The translations under genes were made by a program, and so were the position numbers. From Clostridiales bacterium (GTDB lineage: Bacteria; Bacillota; Clostridia; Christensenellales; Aristaeellaceae), in NCBI GenBank assembly GCA_022787165.1, contig JALFVL010000041.1, forward strand, positions 87,740 to 151,739: DNA of 64,000 nucleotides. The letters run 5' to 3'. The notes beneath the pieces are model-generated. The model made no database searches. It saw only the letters and a program-made list of their open reading frames with translations, and had not been told where the DNA came from. Of this stretch, positions 49,267-57,917 are shown piece by piece; within the stretch, counting starts at the first letter, position 1, and each line of letters opens with the position of its first letter.

Positions 49267-50040
49267 ATGACGCTCACCTCGCTGCATTTTCTGATCGTCT
49301 GTCCGCTCGTCGCCCTGGCCGGCTTTGTCGATTCCATCGCCGGGGGCGGCGGGCTGATTTCGCTGCCCGCCTATCTGATCAGCGGGCTGCCTGTCCACGC
49401 CTGCATCGCGACCAACAAGCTCTCCTCCTCGATGGGCACGACCGTCGCGACCGTCAGCTACGCGCGTTCCGGGTTTATCGACTGGCGGCTTGCCCTTCCC
49501 TGCTCCGCTGCGGCGCTGGCAGGCGCAGCGCTGGGCGCAAACATCGCCCTGCTCATCAGCGACGCCGTGTTCCGCGCGATCATGCTCGCCGTTTTGCCGC
49601 TGACAGCGCTGTATGTGCTGCGCCGGAAGCATCTGTTTGACGAGGACGCGCGGGAGGCGCTTCCCTTCGCGCGCATGGCGTTGCTCGCCGTGGCCATTGC
49701 CTTTGCTCTGGGCCTGTATGACGGCTTCTACGGCCCCGGCACGGGAACGTTTCTCATCCTCCTGCTGACCCGTTTTGCCCGCCTGAACCTGCAGCGCGCC
49801 AACGGCATCACCAAGGTCATCAACCTCTCCAGCAACGTCGCCTCCCTGGCCGTCTATCTGCTCAGCGGGCAGGTGTTGCTCGCGCTGGGCCTTTGTGCCG
49901 GCGCGTTCAGCATCCTGGGCAATTTCCTCGGTTCCCGCTGCTTTACAAGCAAGGGTTCCTCCATCGCCCGTCCCGTCATCCTGCTCGTGCTGACGGTCTT
50001 CTTCCTGCGAACGGTGCTCGAATTTGCAGGCATCCTCTGA
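49267..50040 (+). CDS. TauE/SafE-family (TSUP) membrane transporter
   Basis: 257 aa with about eight hydrophobic segments in two repeats. AGFVDSIAGGGGLISLPAYL at the N-terminus and its counterpart GLYDGFYGPGTGTFLILLL in the second half are the duplicated TSUP signature. Members export or import sulfite, sulfoacetate or other organic anions; the substrate here is unknown. AAAGGAG precedes the ATG at 49267. It is a single gene ending at a terminator shared with the convergent operon. Confidence 0.9.
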   Translation: MTLTSLHFLIVCPLVALAGFVDSIAGGGGLISLPAYLISGLPVHACIATNKLSSSMGTTVATVSYARSGFIDWRLALPCSAAALAGAALGANIALLISDAVFRAIMLAVLPLTALYVLRRKHLFDEDAREALPFARMALLAVAIAFALGLYDGFYGPGTGTFLILLLTRFARLNLQRANGITKVINLSSNVASLAVYLLSGQVLLALGLCAGAFSILGNFLGSRCFTSKGSSIARPVILLVLTVFFLRTVLEFAGIL

Positions 50041-50075
50041 TGCCTTTTCGGGCATTGGCTCGATTCTCCATCAGC

Positions 50076-50128
50076 AAAGCTCCCCTCTCCCGCGAGCCCT
50101 CCGGCCCGGCAGAAAGGGGAGCTTTTCT
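50076..50128. terminator. Bidirectional terminator between the TauE gene and the seven-gene envelope operon
   Basis: AAAGCTCCCC (50076-50085) pairs with GGGGAGCTTT (50116-50125), followed by TCTC. The loop is long (30 nt) and GC-rich. Confidence 0.65.
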
Positions 50129-50137
50129 CAATCCCGT

Positions 50138-51334
50138 TTATCGCTCCATGTGGATTTCGGGCAACTCGATGGCCCGGTTCAGCCAGGGAATGCCATGCAG
50201 CGCAGCCCCAAGCAGCGCGGCCATCAGCCCCCAGCGCAGCAGCCCCCGCCCAAGCTCAACCCGGCAAACCTCGCGCGTCACAACCCGCACAGCCGGCGCC
50301 GCTGCGCCCGCGAGCGCCCAGAAGCGGTTTCTAAGCGAGCTCAGCTCGACGATCACCTCGGGAATCCACTCCGTGAACACCAGAAGCGGCTGAATCGAGA
50401 AAGCGGCCAGCGCCCATAGCGCAACGGCCAGCAGCCCATAGCCCAGCAGGCACAGCGCCGCGCTCCCCGCGATGGGCAGCACCAGGTCGCGCGCGTAGCG
50501 CGTTCTGAGCGCCTCAACCATGCGGCATACACGTCCCCAGGCGAAGGCGTTCATCCGCCGCAGCAGGGTCAGCAGCACCGCCGTGCCCGCAAACAGCAGC
50601 GCCCAGCGCAGCGGCATGACCGAGCCGAGCTTCAGCTTGCCCAGACTGTAAAAGCTTCCGCCGCCCTTCCAGGCGCCAAGCGCATCCTCCATGAGAATGG
50701 CCGAACCGACGGCGCTCAGCGGTTTGGCCACGCACAAAAGCGTCTGCGCCGGCAGCGCATCAGCCGACGCCGCCGTCACCGGCACATAGGCAATGAATTC
50801 GTCCGTCTCCCCGACGCGCCTGCCGCCGCGGATCACCCCCGCGACCTCATAGCCAACGCCGTTCAGCGTGACCTTCTGCCCAACAGGCTCCTCACCCGAA
50901 AGGAGCGTCAGCGCCGCGCGGCTGTCCAGCACAATGGCATGCTCCGCGCGCCGAATGTCGCCCGCGCTGACCAGTCTGCCACGTTCAAGCGTCTCATGGA
51001 CAACGTCAAAGTAACCCTCGCCCACAGCGTAGACCGTCGCCGTGATGCTCCTTCCCTCGCCAGCGGAAATTGCCTGTCGCTGCGCCCGCGCCGCCACGGC
51101 ATAGGCGCCCAGCGAATCCGCAAGCCCATCCATCTGCTCCTGCGCTTCCCGGGCCAGCGCCCCGAGGTCACCCGTCTGCGCGTCCGCAGGCGCGCACAGC
51201 GCATATTGGAGCACACCCGGCGTCGTCAGCAGCAGCGCCGCGCCCAGCAGCATCAGCGCCGCGCCCAGCGCCATCAGCAGCACACCGTGATGCTTTCTCC
51301 GGGCGGGCCGCCTTTCCTTCGTCTCACTCGGCAT
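50138..51334 (-). CDS. MacB/FtsX-like ABC permease without a local ATPase
   Basis: 398 aa. An N-terminal helix (about 16-38) is followed by a large extracytoplasmic MacB-PCD-like domain (about 45-220: GYFDVVHETLERGRLVSAGD, then VGQKVTLNGVGYEVAGVI), and a C-terminal part with about four helices. This is the layout of MacB/FtsX-type permeases. No ATP-binding gene accompanies it. The start lies inside the 3' end of the adaptor gene (11-nt overlap) with a poor ribosome binding site, so translation is likely coupled. It is the last gene of the operon that begins at 60025. Confidence 0.75.
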   Translation of the reverse strand: MPSETKERRPARRKHHGVLLMALGAALMLLGAALLLTTPGVLQYALCAPADAQTGDLGALAREAQEQMDGLADSLGAYAVAARAQRQAISAGEGRSITATVYAVGEGYFDVVHETLERGRLVSAGDIRRAEHAIVLDSRAALTLLSGEEPVGQKVTLNGVGYEVAGVIRGGRRVGETDEFIAYVPVTAASADALPAQTLLCVAKPLSAVGSAILMEDALGAWKGGGSFYSLGKLKLGSVMPLRWALLFAGTAVLLTLLRRMNAFAWGRVCRMVEALRTRYARDLVLPIAGSAALCLLGYGLLAVALWALAAFSIQPLLVFTEWIPEVIVELSSLRNRFWALAGAAAPAVRVVTREVCRVELGRGLLRWGLMAALLGAALHGIPWLNRAIELPEIHMER

Positions 51335-52661
51335 AGGCCATGACCTCCGAGCCGTCGGAAATCTCCCGGTCCTCCATATAGGCGATGCGCTGGCGGCTCA
51401 AATCGGTTTCCAGCGAAGCCGTCGCGCCGACCTCCGCGAGCACCCTGACATCCTGGCGGCTGACCTTCATCGTCTGCTCGCCCAGCGCATTCTGCTGCGT
51501 CGTGACAACGTAGACATACCGGCTGTCCCCCGTGCCGCGCACGGCGCTGACAGGCAGCAGCGTCGTGGCGCTCTGCGCCCGGTAACTGGCCGTCATCGCG
51601 ATGGGCGAAGCCATCAGCGAAGCCGCGCCGCCAAGCGTCGTGATCTCCTTGTCCGTCAGCTCAATGTCGATATAGGCCTTTCCCTCTTCATCCACACCGG
51701 TAGCCGTCACCTTTTTTGTGACCGTCTTGGCGCCCTCTTCACCGATGGTCACCTGTGTGCCCTTCTCAATCCTTCGGGTCAGGCTGCTCACGTCCGCGCG
51801 CAGCACGCCCTTTGTTCCCCCGGCGCTGAGCAGCATCGCGGCGCTCTGGCCGCCAAAGCTGTCCCCCGCCTTGACGTTGATCTCCAGCACATAGCCGTCC
51901 TCCGGTGCACAGACGGCCTTTGCCTGCTCGCGCAGCGCGTTCAGCTCTGCCATTCTCTCCTGCGCGTCGGCGATCTTTCGCTCAAGCTCCCGCGTCTTCG
52001 TGATGGTGCTGACGACGTCCTCGCTGATGCCCAGGCGGTTTGCGCTGGCAAAACGCTTTTCCGCCTCCGCGACGGCGGCGTCCGCCTCGTCCGCAGTCTG
52101 CTGGCTCTTGAGCAGCGCCTCGTCGCGCACATTTTCCGGCAGACGGCCATCCTCCAGCGGGACGCCCGCGAGCCTAGCCGCCGTCCGCAGCGTCGTGCCC
52201 GCCTCGAGCTGCCGCTCCTGCGCGTCCGTCAGTGCGTCATAGGCCTGCAGCCAGAGCTCCTCCGTCCGTTTGAGACGAAGCTCGCCGTTTTTGCGCGTAA
52301 GCTCCAGCAGCTCCTTCTGCGCCGACGCGCAGGTTTCGCTCAGCTCGTCAAGAGCCCCTTGAAGCCCTGTGACCTCCGCTTCAAAGAGGATGTCGCCCGA
52401 CTTGATCCTGCGCCCCTTCGCGACGCAGACGCGCCGGATGACGGTGCTTTGATCGGAATCCAGTCCGTCAAGGCCGATCTCCCGCGTCTGGGGAAAGACA
52501 AGCGTTCCCGTGAGCCTGATCTGCTCCTCGAGCTTGCCCGTCTTTGCCGTCACGATTTTCACCTTCGCCGTGGTGATCGTTTTGATCGTCCCGGAAAAGA
52601 ACATGCACAGCGCGACCGCCGCCAGCAGCGCAATCAGCCCTTTGACCGCAAATCTCTTCAT
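51324..52661 (-). CDS. HlyD/MacA-like membrane fusion (adaptor) protein
   Basis: 445 aa. One N-terminal membrane anchor (about 7-26), a beta-barrel/lipoyl first half (VKIVTAKTGKLEEQIRLTGTLV), a long coiled-coil hairpin (about 100-225), a lipoyl second half with CAPEDGYVLEINVKAGDSF, then barrel and membrane-proximal domains ending in a TTLLPVSAVRGTGDSRYVYVV-type block. In MacAB-type systems this adaptor pairs with a permease such as the next gene. It lies 59 nt downstream of the second sugar-type permease. Confidence 0.82.
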   Translation of the reverse strand: MKRFAVKGLIALLAAVALCMFFSGTIKTITTAKVKIVTAKTGKLEEQIRLTGTLVFPQTREIGLDGLDSDQSTVIRRVCVAKGRRIKSGDILFEAEVTGLQGALDELSETCASAQKELLELTRKNGELRLKRTEELWLQAYDALTDAQERQLEAGTTLRTAARLAGVPLEDGRLPENVRDEALLKSQQTADEADAAVAEAEKRFASANRLGISEDVVSTITKTRELERKIADAQERMAELNALREQAKAVCAPEDGYVLEINVKAGDSFGGQSAAMLLSAGGTKGVLRADVSSLTRRIEKGTQVTIGEEGAKTVTKKVTATGVDEEGKAYIDIELTDKEITTLGGAASLMASPIAMTASYRAQSATTLLPVSAVRGTGDSRYVYVVTTQQNALGEQTMKVSRQDVRVLAEVGATASLETDLSRQRIAYMEDREISDGSEVMAYAE

Positions 52662-52720
52662 CGTCTCTTTCTCCGTCGTTCTCCTGCGGGCGCGGCGTCT
52701 TTCCCTCCGCGCCCCTCTGG

Positions 52721-53608
52721 TTATTTCAGCTCCGTGAGCTGGACACCCTCGAGGATATCCTGCTCAAAGAACAGGTAGACAAACAACGCCGGCAGCATGT
52801 ACAGCGCCGCGCCGGCAAATTCAAAGCCCGTGCTCTCCTGCGTCAGCTGGTTGAAGACCACGGAGAGCGGATAAAGCTCCGTATGCGTGGTCAGATAGGT
52901 CAGCGGCTGCTCGACCAGGTTCCAGCATTCCGCAAAGGACAACGCCGCTGCGCAGCCGAGCATCGGCCGGCAGACCGGCAGCACGACGTGAAAGAAGCAT
53001 CGCACCGTGCCAGCGCCGTCAATCTGCGCCGCCTCGAGCATCTCTCCGGGCAGCGACACCATGTACTGCCTGAGCAGAAAGATAAAGAACGGTGACACGG
53101 TCATCGGCAGGATAACCGACCAGGCGGTATCAAGCAGCCCAAGCCGCCGCAGCGTCAGGACGTTGGGCACCATCGTCACCTGAAATGGCAGCAGCATCAG
53201 CATGATCACGGCGAAGAAGATCGCGTCGCGTCCCGGAAAGCGGAAGCGGGAGAGCGCGTAGGCCATCGCCGGAATGATCAGCGTTTGCCCCAGGAGGATG
53301 GCGCAGGCGTACATCGCCGAGTTGACAAAGTAGCGAAGCACCGTCATATCCTCGATCAGAATATGGTAGTACTGGCTGAGCGAGAACATGTCCGGCGCGA
53401 GCTTGACCGCCATCCATGCCGTCTCATCAAAACTGCCGCGCGTGCCCAGAAATGCCTTGATCTCCGCAGGTGAAAAAAAGGAATACAGCAGCGTCAGCGC
53501 CACCGGCAGCAGCACGATCACGGCCAGCAGCGACAGCATCAGCCGCGCGGCCAGGTGCCTGTGCCTGAGGCGAGCCCGACATCGTTTCATTGCTTCCGCC
53601 CCCCTCAT
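52721..53608 (-). CDS. ABC sugar permease, MalG/UgpE type
   Basis: 295 aa with six hydrophobic segments. The cytoplasmic EAA loop that docks the ATPase reads EAAQIDGAGTVRCFFHVVLP near residue 190. Preceding FFIFLLRQYMVSLPGEML is typical of MalG-like subunits. The ATG at 53606-53608 overlaps the previous stop by 4 nt; an ATG six codons later, after GGGGGCGGAAG, is an alternative start. The operon has no ATPase, so a shared MsmK-like ATPase is presumably used. Confidence 0.88.
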   Translation of the reverse strand: MRGAEAMKRCRARLRHRHLAARLMLSLLAVIVLLPVALTLLYSFFSPAEIKAFLGTRGSFDETAWMAVKLAPDMFSLSQYYHILIEDMTVLRYFVNSAMYACAILLGQTLIIPAMAYALSRFRFPGRDAIFFAVIMLMLLPFQVTMVPNVLTLRRLGLLDTAWSVILPMTVSPFFIFLLRQYMVSLPGEMLEAAQIDGAGTVRCFFHVVLPVCRPMLGCAAALSFAECWNLVEQPLTYLTTHTELYPLSVVFNQLTQESTGFEFAGAALYMLPALFVYLFFEQDILEGVQLTELK

Positions 53609-54459
53609 GCCACGCTGCGCGCCGCGCGCCGCTGCAAAAGAAACAGCGCGCCAAAGATCGCCAGCACGAGCACGGCGAAGGTATACGCCGCCGCAGTCAC
53701 CAGCTGGTAATTGAGCTTGCCGAACATGTTGTTCATGTAGTTTTGCAGCGTGTAGACCGAGTAGTCCGGATACGCGCCCGCAATGAAGTAGACCTCCTTA
53801 AAGATCTTGAACGCGTTGATCCATGCCAGCACGAACACAAGAAACGCGCTGGGCGTGATCAGCGGGAGCGTGATGCCGAAGGCGCGCCGGAGAAATCCGG
53901 CGCCCTCCAGCTGCGCGTATTCGTAGAGCGGCTGAGGAATCGATTGCAGCGCCGCCAGAAAGATGATGACACAGAATCCGAGGTTTTTCCACAGGAACAT
54001 CAGCACGATCGGGACGCGCAGCGCGCCGCTCTCCAGCCACAGCACGCGCTGCATGCCCAGCGCCGAAAGCACCCGGTTGACCGGCCCGCCGTAGTCAAAG
54101 ACCACCAGCCAGATCAGCAGGATGGCCGAGGACGGCGCCAGATACGGCAGCAGCACGCCCGAGCGGAAGAAGCCGCCAAAGGGCTTGATCGCCCCCAGCG
54201 CCGCCGCCAGCAGGAACGAAAGGAGCCACAGCAGCGGCGCGCCGATGAGCGAGAGCTCCATCGTGTTTTTGAGTCCCAGACGGAACATGCTGTTTTCAAG
54301 CAGCGTGCGGTAATTCGCCAGCCCGACGAACGCGTTTTTGTAGCTGCCGTCCGTCAGGCTGTAGCGGATGCCGTCCACAAACGGGATGAAGTCAAACACC
54401 AGCAGCATCACAAGCCCCGGCAGCAGAAACAGCAGCACCGATTTCTTTTTTGAAAACAT
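53605..54459 (-). CDS. ABC sugar permease, MalF/UgpA type
   Basis: 284 aa with six hydrophobic segments. The EAA loop reads YAQLEGAGFLRRAFGITLPLI near residue 190. The N-terminus FLLPGLVMLLVFDFIPFVDGI is typical of MalF/UgpA partners. It lies 14 nt downstream of the propeller/solute-binding gene and is coupled by ATGA to the second permease. Confidence 0.88.
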   Translation of the reverse strand: MFSKKKSVLLFLLPGLVMLLVFDFIPFVDGIRYSLTDGSYKNAFVGLANYRTLLENSMFRLGLKNTMELSLIGAPLLWLLSFLLAAALGAIKPFGGFFRSGVLLPYLAPSSAILLIWLVVFDYGGPVNRVLSALGMQRVLWLESGALRVPIVLMFLWKNLGFCVIIFLAALQSIPQPLYEYAQLEGAGFLRRAFGITLPLITPSAFLVFVLAWINAFKIFKEVYFIAGAYPDYSVYTLQNYMNNMFGKLNYQLVTAAAYTFAVLVLAIFGALFLLQRRAARSVA

Positions 54460-54473
54460 GCCCGCCTCCGGCC

Positions 54474-56819
54474 TCAGTTGCCCTCGAGCCTGCGCATCTG
54501 CAGCGTCTTTTCCAGCTCCGATGCCAGCTGCTGCGCGCTCAGAGCGCCGTCGAGGTACTGCTGCACCTGCGTGTACGCATCCGAGCCCCAGATGGACTCC
54601 TTTTGCAGCGTCAGCATGGCTGCCTGCGCGCGGTAGCGCTCGATGGCCTCGGGCGAAACATCCCAGCGGCCATTTTCGAGGAAGTCCTCACGATAGCCCT
54701 TCATGTCCTCCAGATTCTGCATCAGCTGCTCGCGGGTTTCCTCGTCCTCGGCCGTCTCCAGTGCCGTTTCCATCTCCGCGATGCTCTGGTCGTAGTAGGA
54801 AAGGCTCTCCTCGTAGTATTCGTTTTCGATGGGCTCGTTGATCGACGGGTCCATCTGCATCAGCGTGCGCTGGTTCAACAGGCCGTAGGCCGTCTCAAGG
54901 TACTCGATCGCCGCCTCGCGTTGTTTGGAGAAGGGGTTGACAAACGCAACCGTCGCGCTCATGGCGATGAGCGGCTTCCCGCCCTCCTCGATGGCCAGCG
55001 GCGTCGGCGTCTGCGATTCCTCATACCAGCTCCCCACGTCGATGGAGGTCGTGCTCATGATGATGTTTTCGGGGTTGTATTCCCAGGAGCCGTCGCTGTC
55101 GTATTCCTCCGGCATGCCGAAGCCGTCCCAGTCGATCTGCTCAAAGGCCTCGCACAGCCCGATGAGCACCTCGCTGCCGCGCGCGAGGTTCGCCTCGTCC
55201 GCCTCCAGCCAGAGGAAGTAATCGTTGAGCATCAGGCCAAAGACCTGCTGGCGCGCGTCGTCGCGGATGTAGCCCGGATCCAGCAGCGACGCCTCCGGCA
55301 CGTCCTGCATCCGCCCGTCCGCCAGATCGGCAAGCAGGGCAAACATCTCCAGCCAGTTTTGAGGCAGCTCCTCCTGCGTGAAGCCCAGCTTCTGCGTCAA
55401 CAGCTGCGTGTTGAGCGTCATGCAGCTCGACCAGATGCCCATCGGCACGGCGTAGAGCTCGCCGTCCTTCATCATGTTATCGCGAAGCGCGGGATACATC
55501 GCCTCCACGCTCTCGCGCAGCGTCTGGCTCCCGCCCAGCTCCGCCATGAAGCCGCGCTCCATCAGCGCCTGAAAGCCCAAATCATCACTGCTGAACGTGT
55601 ACAGATCGATCTCTTCCGAGCGGTTCATCATGTCCTGGAGGACAGCGCCGCTGTCCACGCTGCTGATGGAAACCAGATACTCCGGGTGCGCGTCCGTAAA
55701 GGCATAATACGCCGTGCGGATCTGCTCGTTCCCGCTTCCGTTTCCGATGCGCAGCCGCTGCTCCGGCAGCTTGTCAAGCGTCACGTCGCGCCCCACCACG
55801 CCCTCATAGCTCGAGACGATATACAGGTCGCCCAGCAGCACGGCGGCGGCATCGGTGTACACCTCCAGCGGCATGTCGCCGAATTCCTCCGGCTCGCCGA
55901 GGCCCGCCTCCGTCACCGGGCAGCGCCACACGCTGCCCGACGCCGAATAATACAGCAGGCTGCGCGCCTCGTCGAAGACGACGCCGCCCGGATAGCTGTA
56001 GCCCTTCGTCGGCACGACGCCCAGCTCCGAGAGCGTCTCCCCGGCGATGTCGTAAACCAGCAGCGAGGTCACGGGATAGTCGCCGCTGTAATCGACAGCG
56101 ATCATCAGCAGGCGCCCCTCGCCATATGCCGCCAGGCCATTGATCTCCAGATCGGTCTCCAGCGTCAGCGTGTCGACCGTTCCCGCCTGCACGTCGAGCA
56201 CCAGAACCTCGCGCCCGTTGTCGCCGTAGCTCAGCGCGTAGAGCAGCCCATCCGCGTAGCAGGGATTCTGCAAATCCATCATGCCGTAGCTGCCGTCGCC
56301 ATAATCAACCGTCAGCGCGTCGCCCAGGTCAATCGCGCCGGCAAAGGAGGGCGTGCCGTCGTCGGCGATGTCGATTTCAAGCAGCAGCGCGCGGGTGTTT
56401 CCTTCCTCCCCGTAGACGCCATAGAGACTGTAAAGCTTGCCATCTATCGGGATCATCGTGCTGTAGCGCGAGAGGCTCTCGCTCTGGTCAAACTCGAGCT
56501 CGTCCTCCCCGAACGTCAGCGTGTAAACGCCGTTCTCATCCGGTACGCCGTTGGGTATGCTCTGAAGCTCGTCGTAGCCCTCGACCGTGACAAGCTCGTC
56601 CGTCTCCGGCGACCAGAAATAGAGCTTGTCCCAGCTTGTCATCAGCAGCCTGTCGCCCCAGACGAGCATGCTGGAGATGTAGTCGTCAAAGCCGTTTTGC
56701 CCCTGTACGGCGATGGTCTTGTTGCCCACGGCCAGCGCCTGCGGCATGATCAGCAGCATCAGAGTTGCCGCCAGCGCCGCGGCGCGGCATAGCCAGCTTC
56801 TGTTCTTCCCTTGATTCAT
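54474..56819 (-). CDS. Beta-propeller fused to an ABC extracellular solute-binding protein
   Basis: 781 aa. A signal peptide (RAAALAATLMLLIMPQALA) without a lipobox Cys leads into about 310 residues of propeller-like repeats (about 36-345: LVWGDRLLMTSWDKLYFWSPET, then MIPIDGKLYSLYGV, CYADGLLYALSYGD, and so on). These are followed by a family-1 solute-binding fold from about 351 to the end (TAYYAFTDAHPEYLVSIS, DLYTFSSDDLGFQALMERGFMAEL, ENIIMSTTSIDVGSW, KPLIAMSATVAFVNPFSKQREAAIEYL). Normal solute-binding proteins are about 420-450 aa, so the propeller is an added module. Upstream of the two permease genes by 14 nt. Confidence 0.82.
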   Translation of the reverse strand: MNQGKNRSWLCRAAALAATLMLLIMPQALAVGNKTIAVQGQNGFDDYISSMLVWGDRLLMTSWDKLYFWSPETDELVTVEGYDELQSIPNGVPDENGVYTLTFGEDELEFDQSESLSRYSTMIPIDGKLYSLYGVYGEEGNTRALLLEIDIADDGTPSFAGAIDLGDALTVDYGDGSYGMMDLQNPCYADGLLYALSYGDNGREVLVLDVQAGTVDTLTLETDLEINGLAAYGEGRLLMIAVDYSGDYPVTSLLVYDIAGETLSELGVVPTKGYSYPGGVVFDEARSLLYYSASGSVWRCPVTEAGLGEPEEFGDMPLEVYTDAAAVLLGDLYIVSSYEGVVGRDVTLDKLPEQRLRIGNGSGNEQIRTAYYAFTDAHPEYLVSISSVDSGAVLQDMMNRSEEIDLYTFSSDDLGFQALMERGFMAELGGSQTLRESVEAMYPALRDNMMKDGELYAVPMGIWSSCMTLNTQLLTQKLGFTQEELPQNWLEMFALLADLADGRMQDVPEASLLDPGYIRDDARQQVFGLMLNDYFLWLEADEANLARGSEVLIGLCEAFEQIDWDGFGMPEEYDSDGSWEYNPENIIMSTTSIDVGSWYEESQTPTPLAIEEGGKPLIAMSATVAFVNPFSKQREAAIEYLETAYGLLNQRTLMQMDPSINEPIENEYYEESLSYYDQSIAEMETALETAEDEETREQLMQNLEDMKGYREDFLENGRWDVSPEAIERYRAQAAMLTLQKESIWGSDAYTQVQQYLDGALSAQQLASELEKTLQMRRLEGN

Positions 56820-56837
56820 GTGCTTCCTTTCCGTGCG

Positions 56838-57917
56838 TCACTGCACATAGACGACAACCGTCATCCCAATGCGGACGGTCTCGTCGGGTTCAAAATCGAT
56901 GTAGGCGACGTAGTTCGCCGCCTGTGAGGCCGCGCCCTCCTCTGCCTTTTCGCTCAGGTAGGAGATCGAGGCGATCGTCCCCTCGTAGCGCTTTCCGCTG
57001 TCGGCATCCCAGTTGAACTCGATGCTCGCCTTTCCGCCGACGCGCACATCCGGCAGATCCGCCTCAGAGATCTCCATGCGCACCTGCATCCGCTCCTCGG
57101 GATAGATCGTCGCGATCTTCGCGCCCTTCTCGACGCTCGTGCCGTTGCCCGCGTCCACGCTGGCGATGACGCCGGCCGTGTCGCTGACCACCTGCTTGTC
57201 CGGCGCATAGAGGCCGTCAAGCGTGCCGCTGACCGTCTCAAAGAGCAGCTCGCCGCGCTCAACCCTGTCCCCCGCGCGCACATGCATGCGCAGCACGCTG
57301 CCCTCGCCCGTGACGGCGACGGGCGCCGTTCTGCCGACCTCGCCGCGTCCAATGCGCGATTCCGCCGCGTAAGCCGCATCGCGGAAGACGCCGACGCTCT
57401 CGCCCATGTAGAATTCGCCGCCCGTGACCTCGACGGTGAACTTGCTCTCGTCCTCCTTGTCCACCGCCGTCACGATGCCTCGGCCCTGGTGGCTGCCGTC
57501 CTTTGTGCAGGAGAGATAGACTGTCTCGCCGATGTGGATGTATCGGTTCTCGCTCGAGTTGTAGGCCTTCTCCGTGCTGCATGTGAGCGTATAGCGGTTG
57601 ATCGGCTCAATATACACCAGCGCGCCGTAGCGCTCCTTGATGCCCTCCGCGCTGTCGCCCTCGCTGGCGAACACGCCGGACACCGTGCCGTCCGTCATGG
57701 CGTAGGTCTTGTTCGTCTCAATGACGGCGATCGGGTCGCCGATCTTCACGCTGTCCCCCGCGCGCACGGCAACCTGCCCGACAATACCGCCGTAGGGCGC
57801 GGCGATCACCTGCGCGAAATCCGCCGTCACCTCGCCGCCAAAGACCGTCTCGCCCAGCGCGCAAACGGGCAGACAGGCGGCCGCCGCCAGCGCGGCGGCG
57901 ATCCTCTTCCTCATCAT
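56838..57917 (-). CDS. Second HlyD-like adaptor protein
   Basis: 359 aa. A signal peptide (IAAALAAAACLPVCALGE), then lipoyl/barrel-like modules: APYGGIVGQVAVRAGDSVKIGDPIAVIET (about 40-68), then APVAVTGEGSVLRMHVRAGDRVERGELLFETVSG and a beta-barrel with MQVRMEISEADLPDVRVGGKASIEF. Unlike the first adaptor it lacks a long coiled-coil hairpin and a transmembrane anchor. The start overlaps the repeat-protein stop by 4 nt (ATGA). Confidence 0.78.
   Translation of the reverse strand: MMRKRIAAALAAAACLPVCALGETVFGGEVTADFAQVIAAPYGGIVGQVAVRAGDSVKIGDPIAVIETNKTYAMTDGTVSGVFASEGDSAEGIKERYGALVYIEPINRYTLTCSTEKAYNSSENRYIHIGETVYLSCTKDGSHQGRGIVTAVDKEDESKFTVEVTGGEFYMGESVGVFRDAAYAAESRIGRGEVGRTAPVAVTGEGSVLRMHVRAGDRVERGELLFETVSGTLDGLYAPDKQVVSDTAGVIASVDAGNGTSVEKGAKIATIYPEERMQVRMEISEADLPDVRVGGKASIEFNWDADSGKRYEGTIASISYLSEKAEEGAASQAANYVAYIDFEPDETVRIGMTVVVYVQ

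Noticed and set aside
54450..56792. 780-codon open frame on the plus strand
   Set aside because: Antisense to the propeller/solute-binding fusion, whose signal peptide and fold motifs are convincing.
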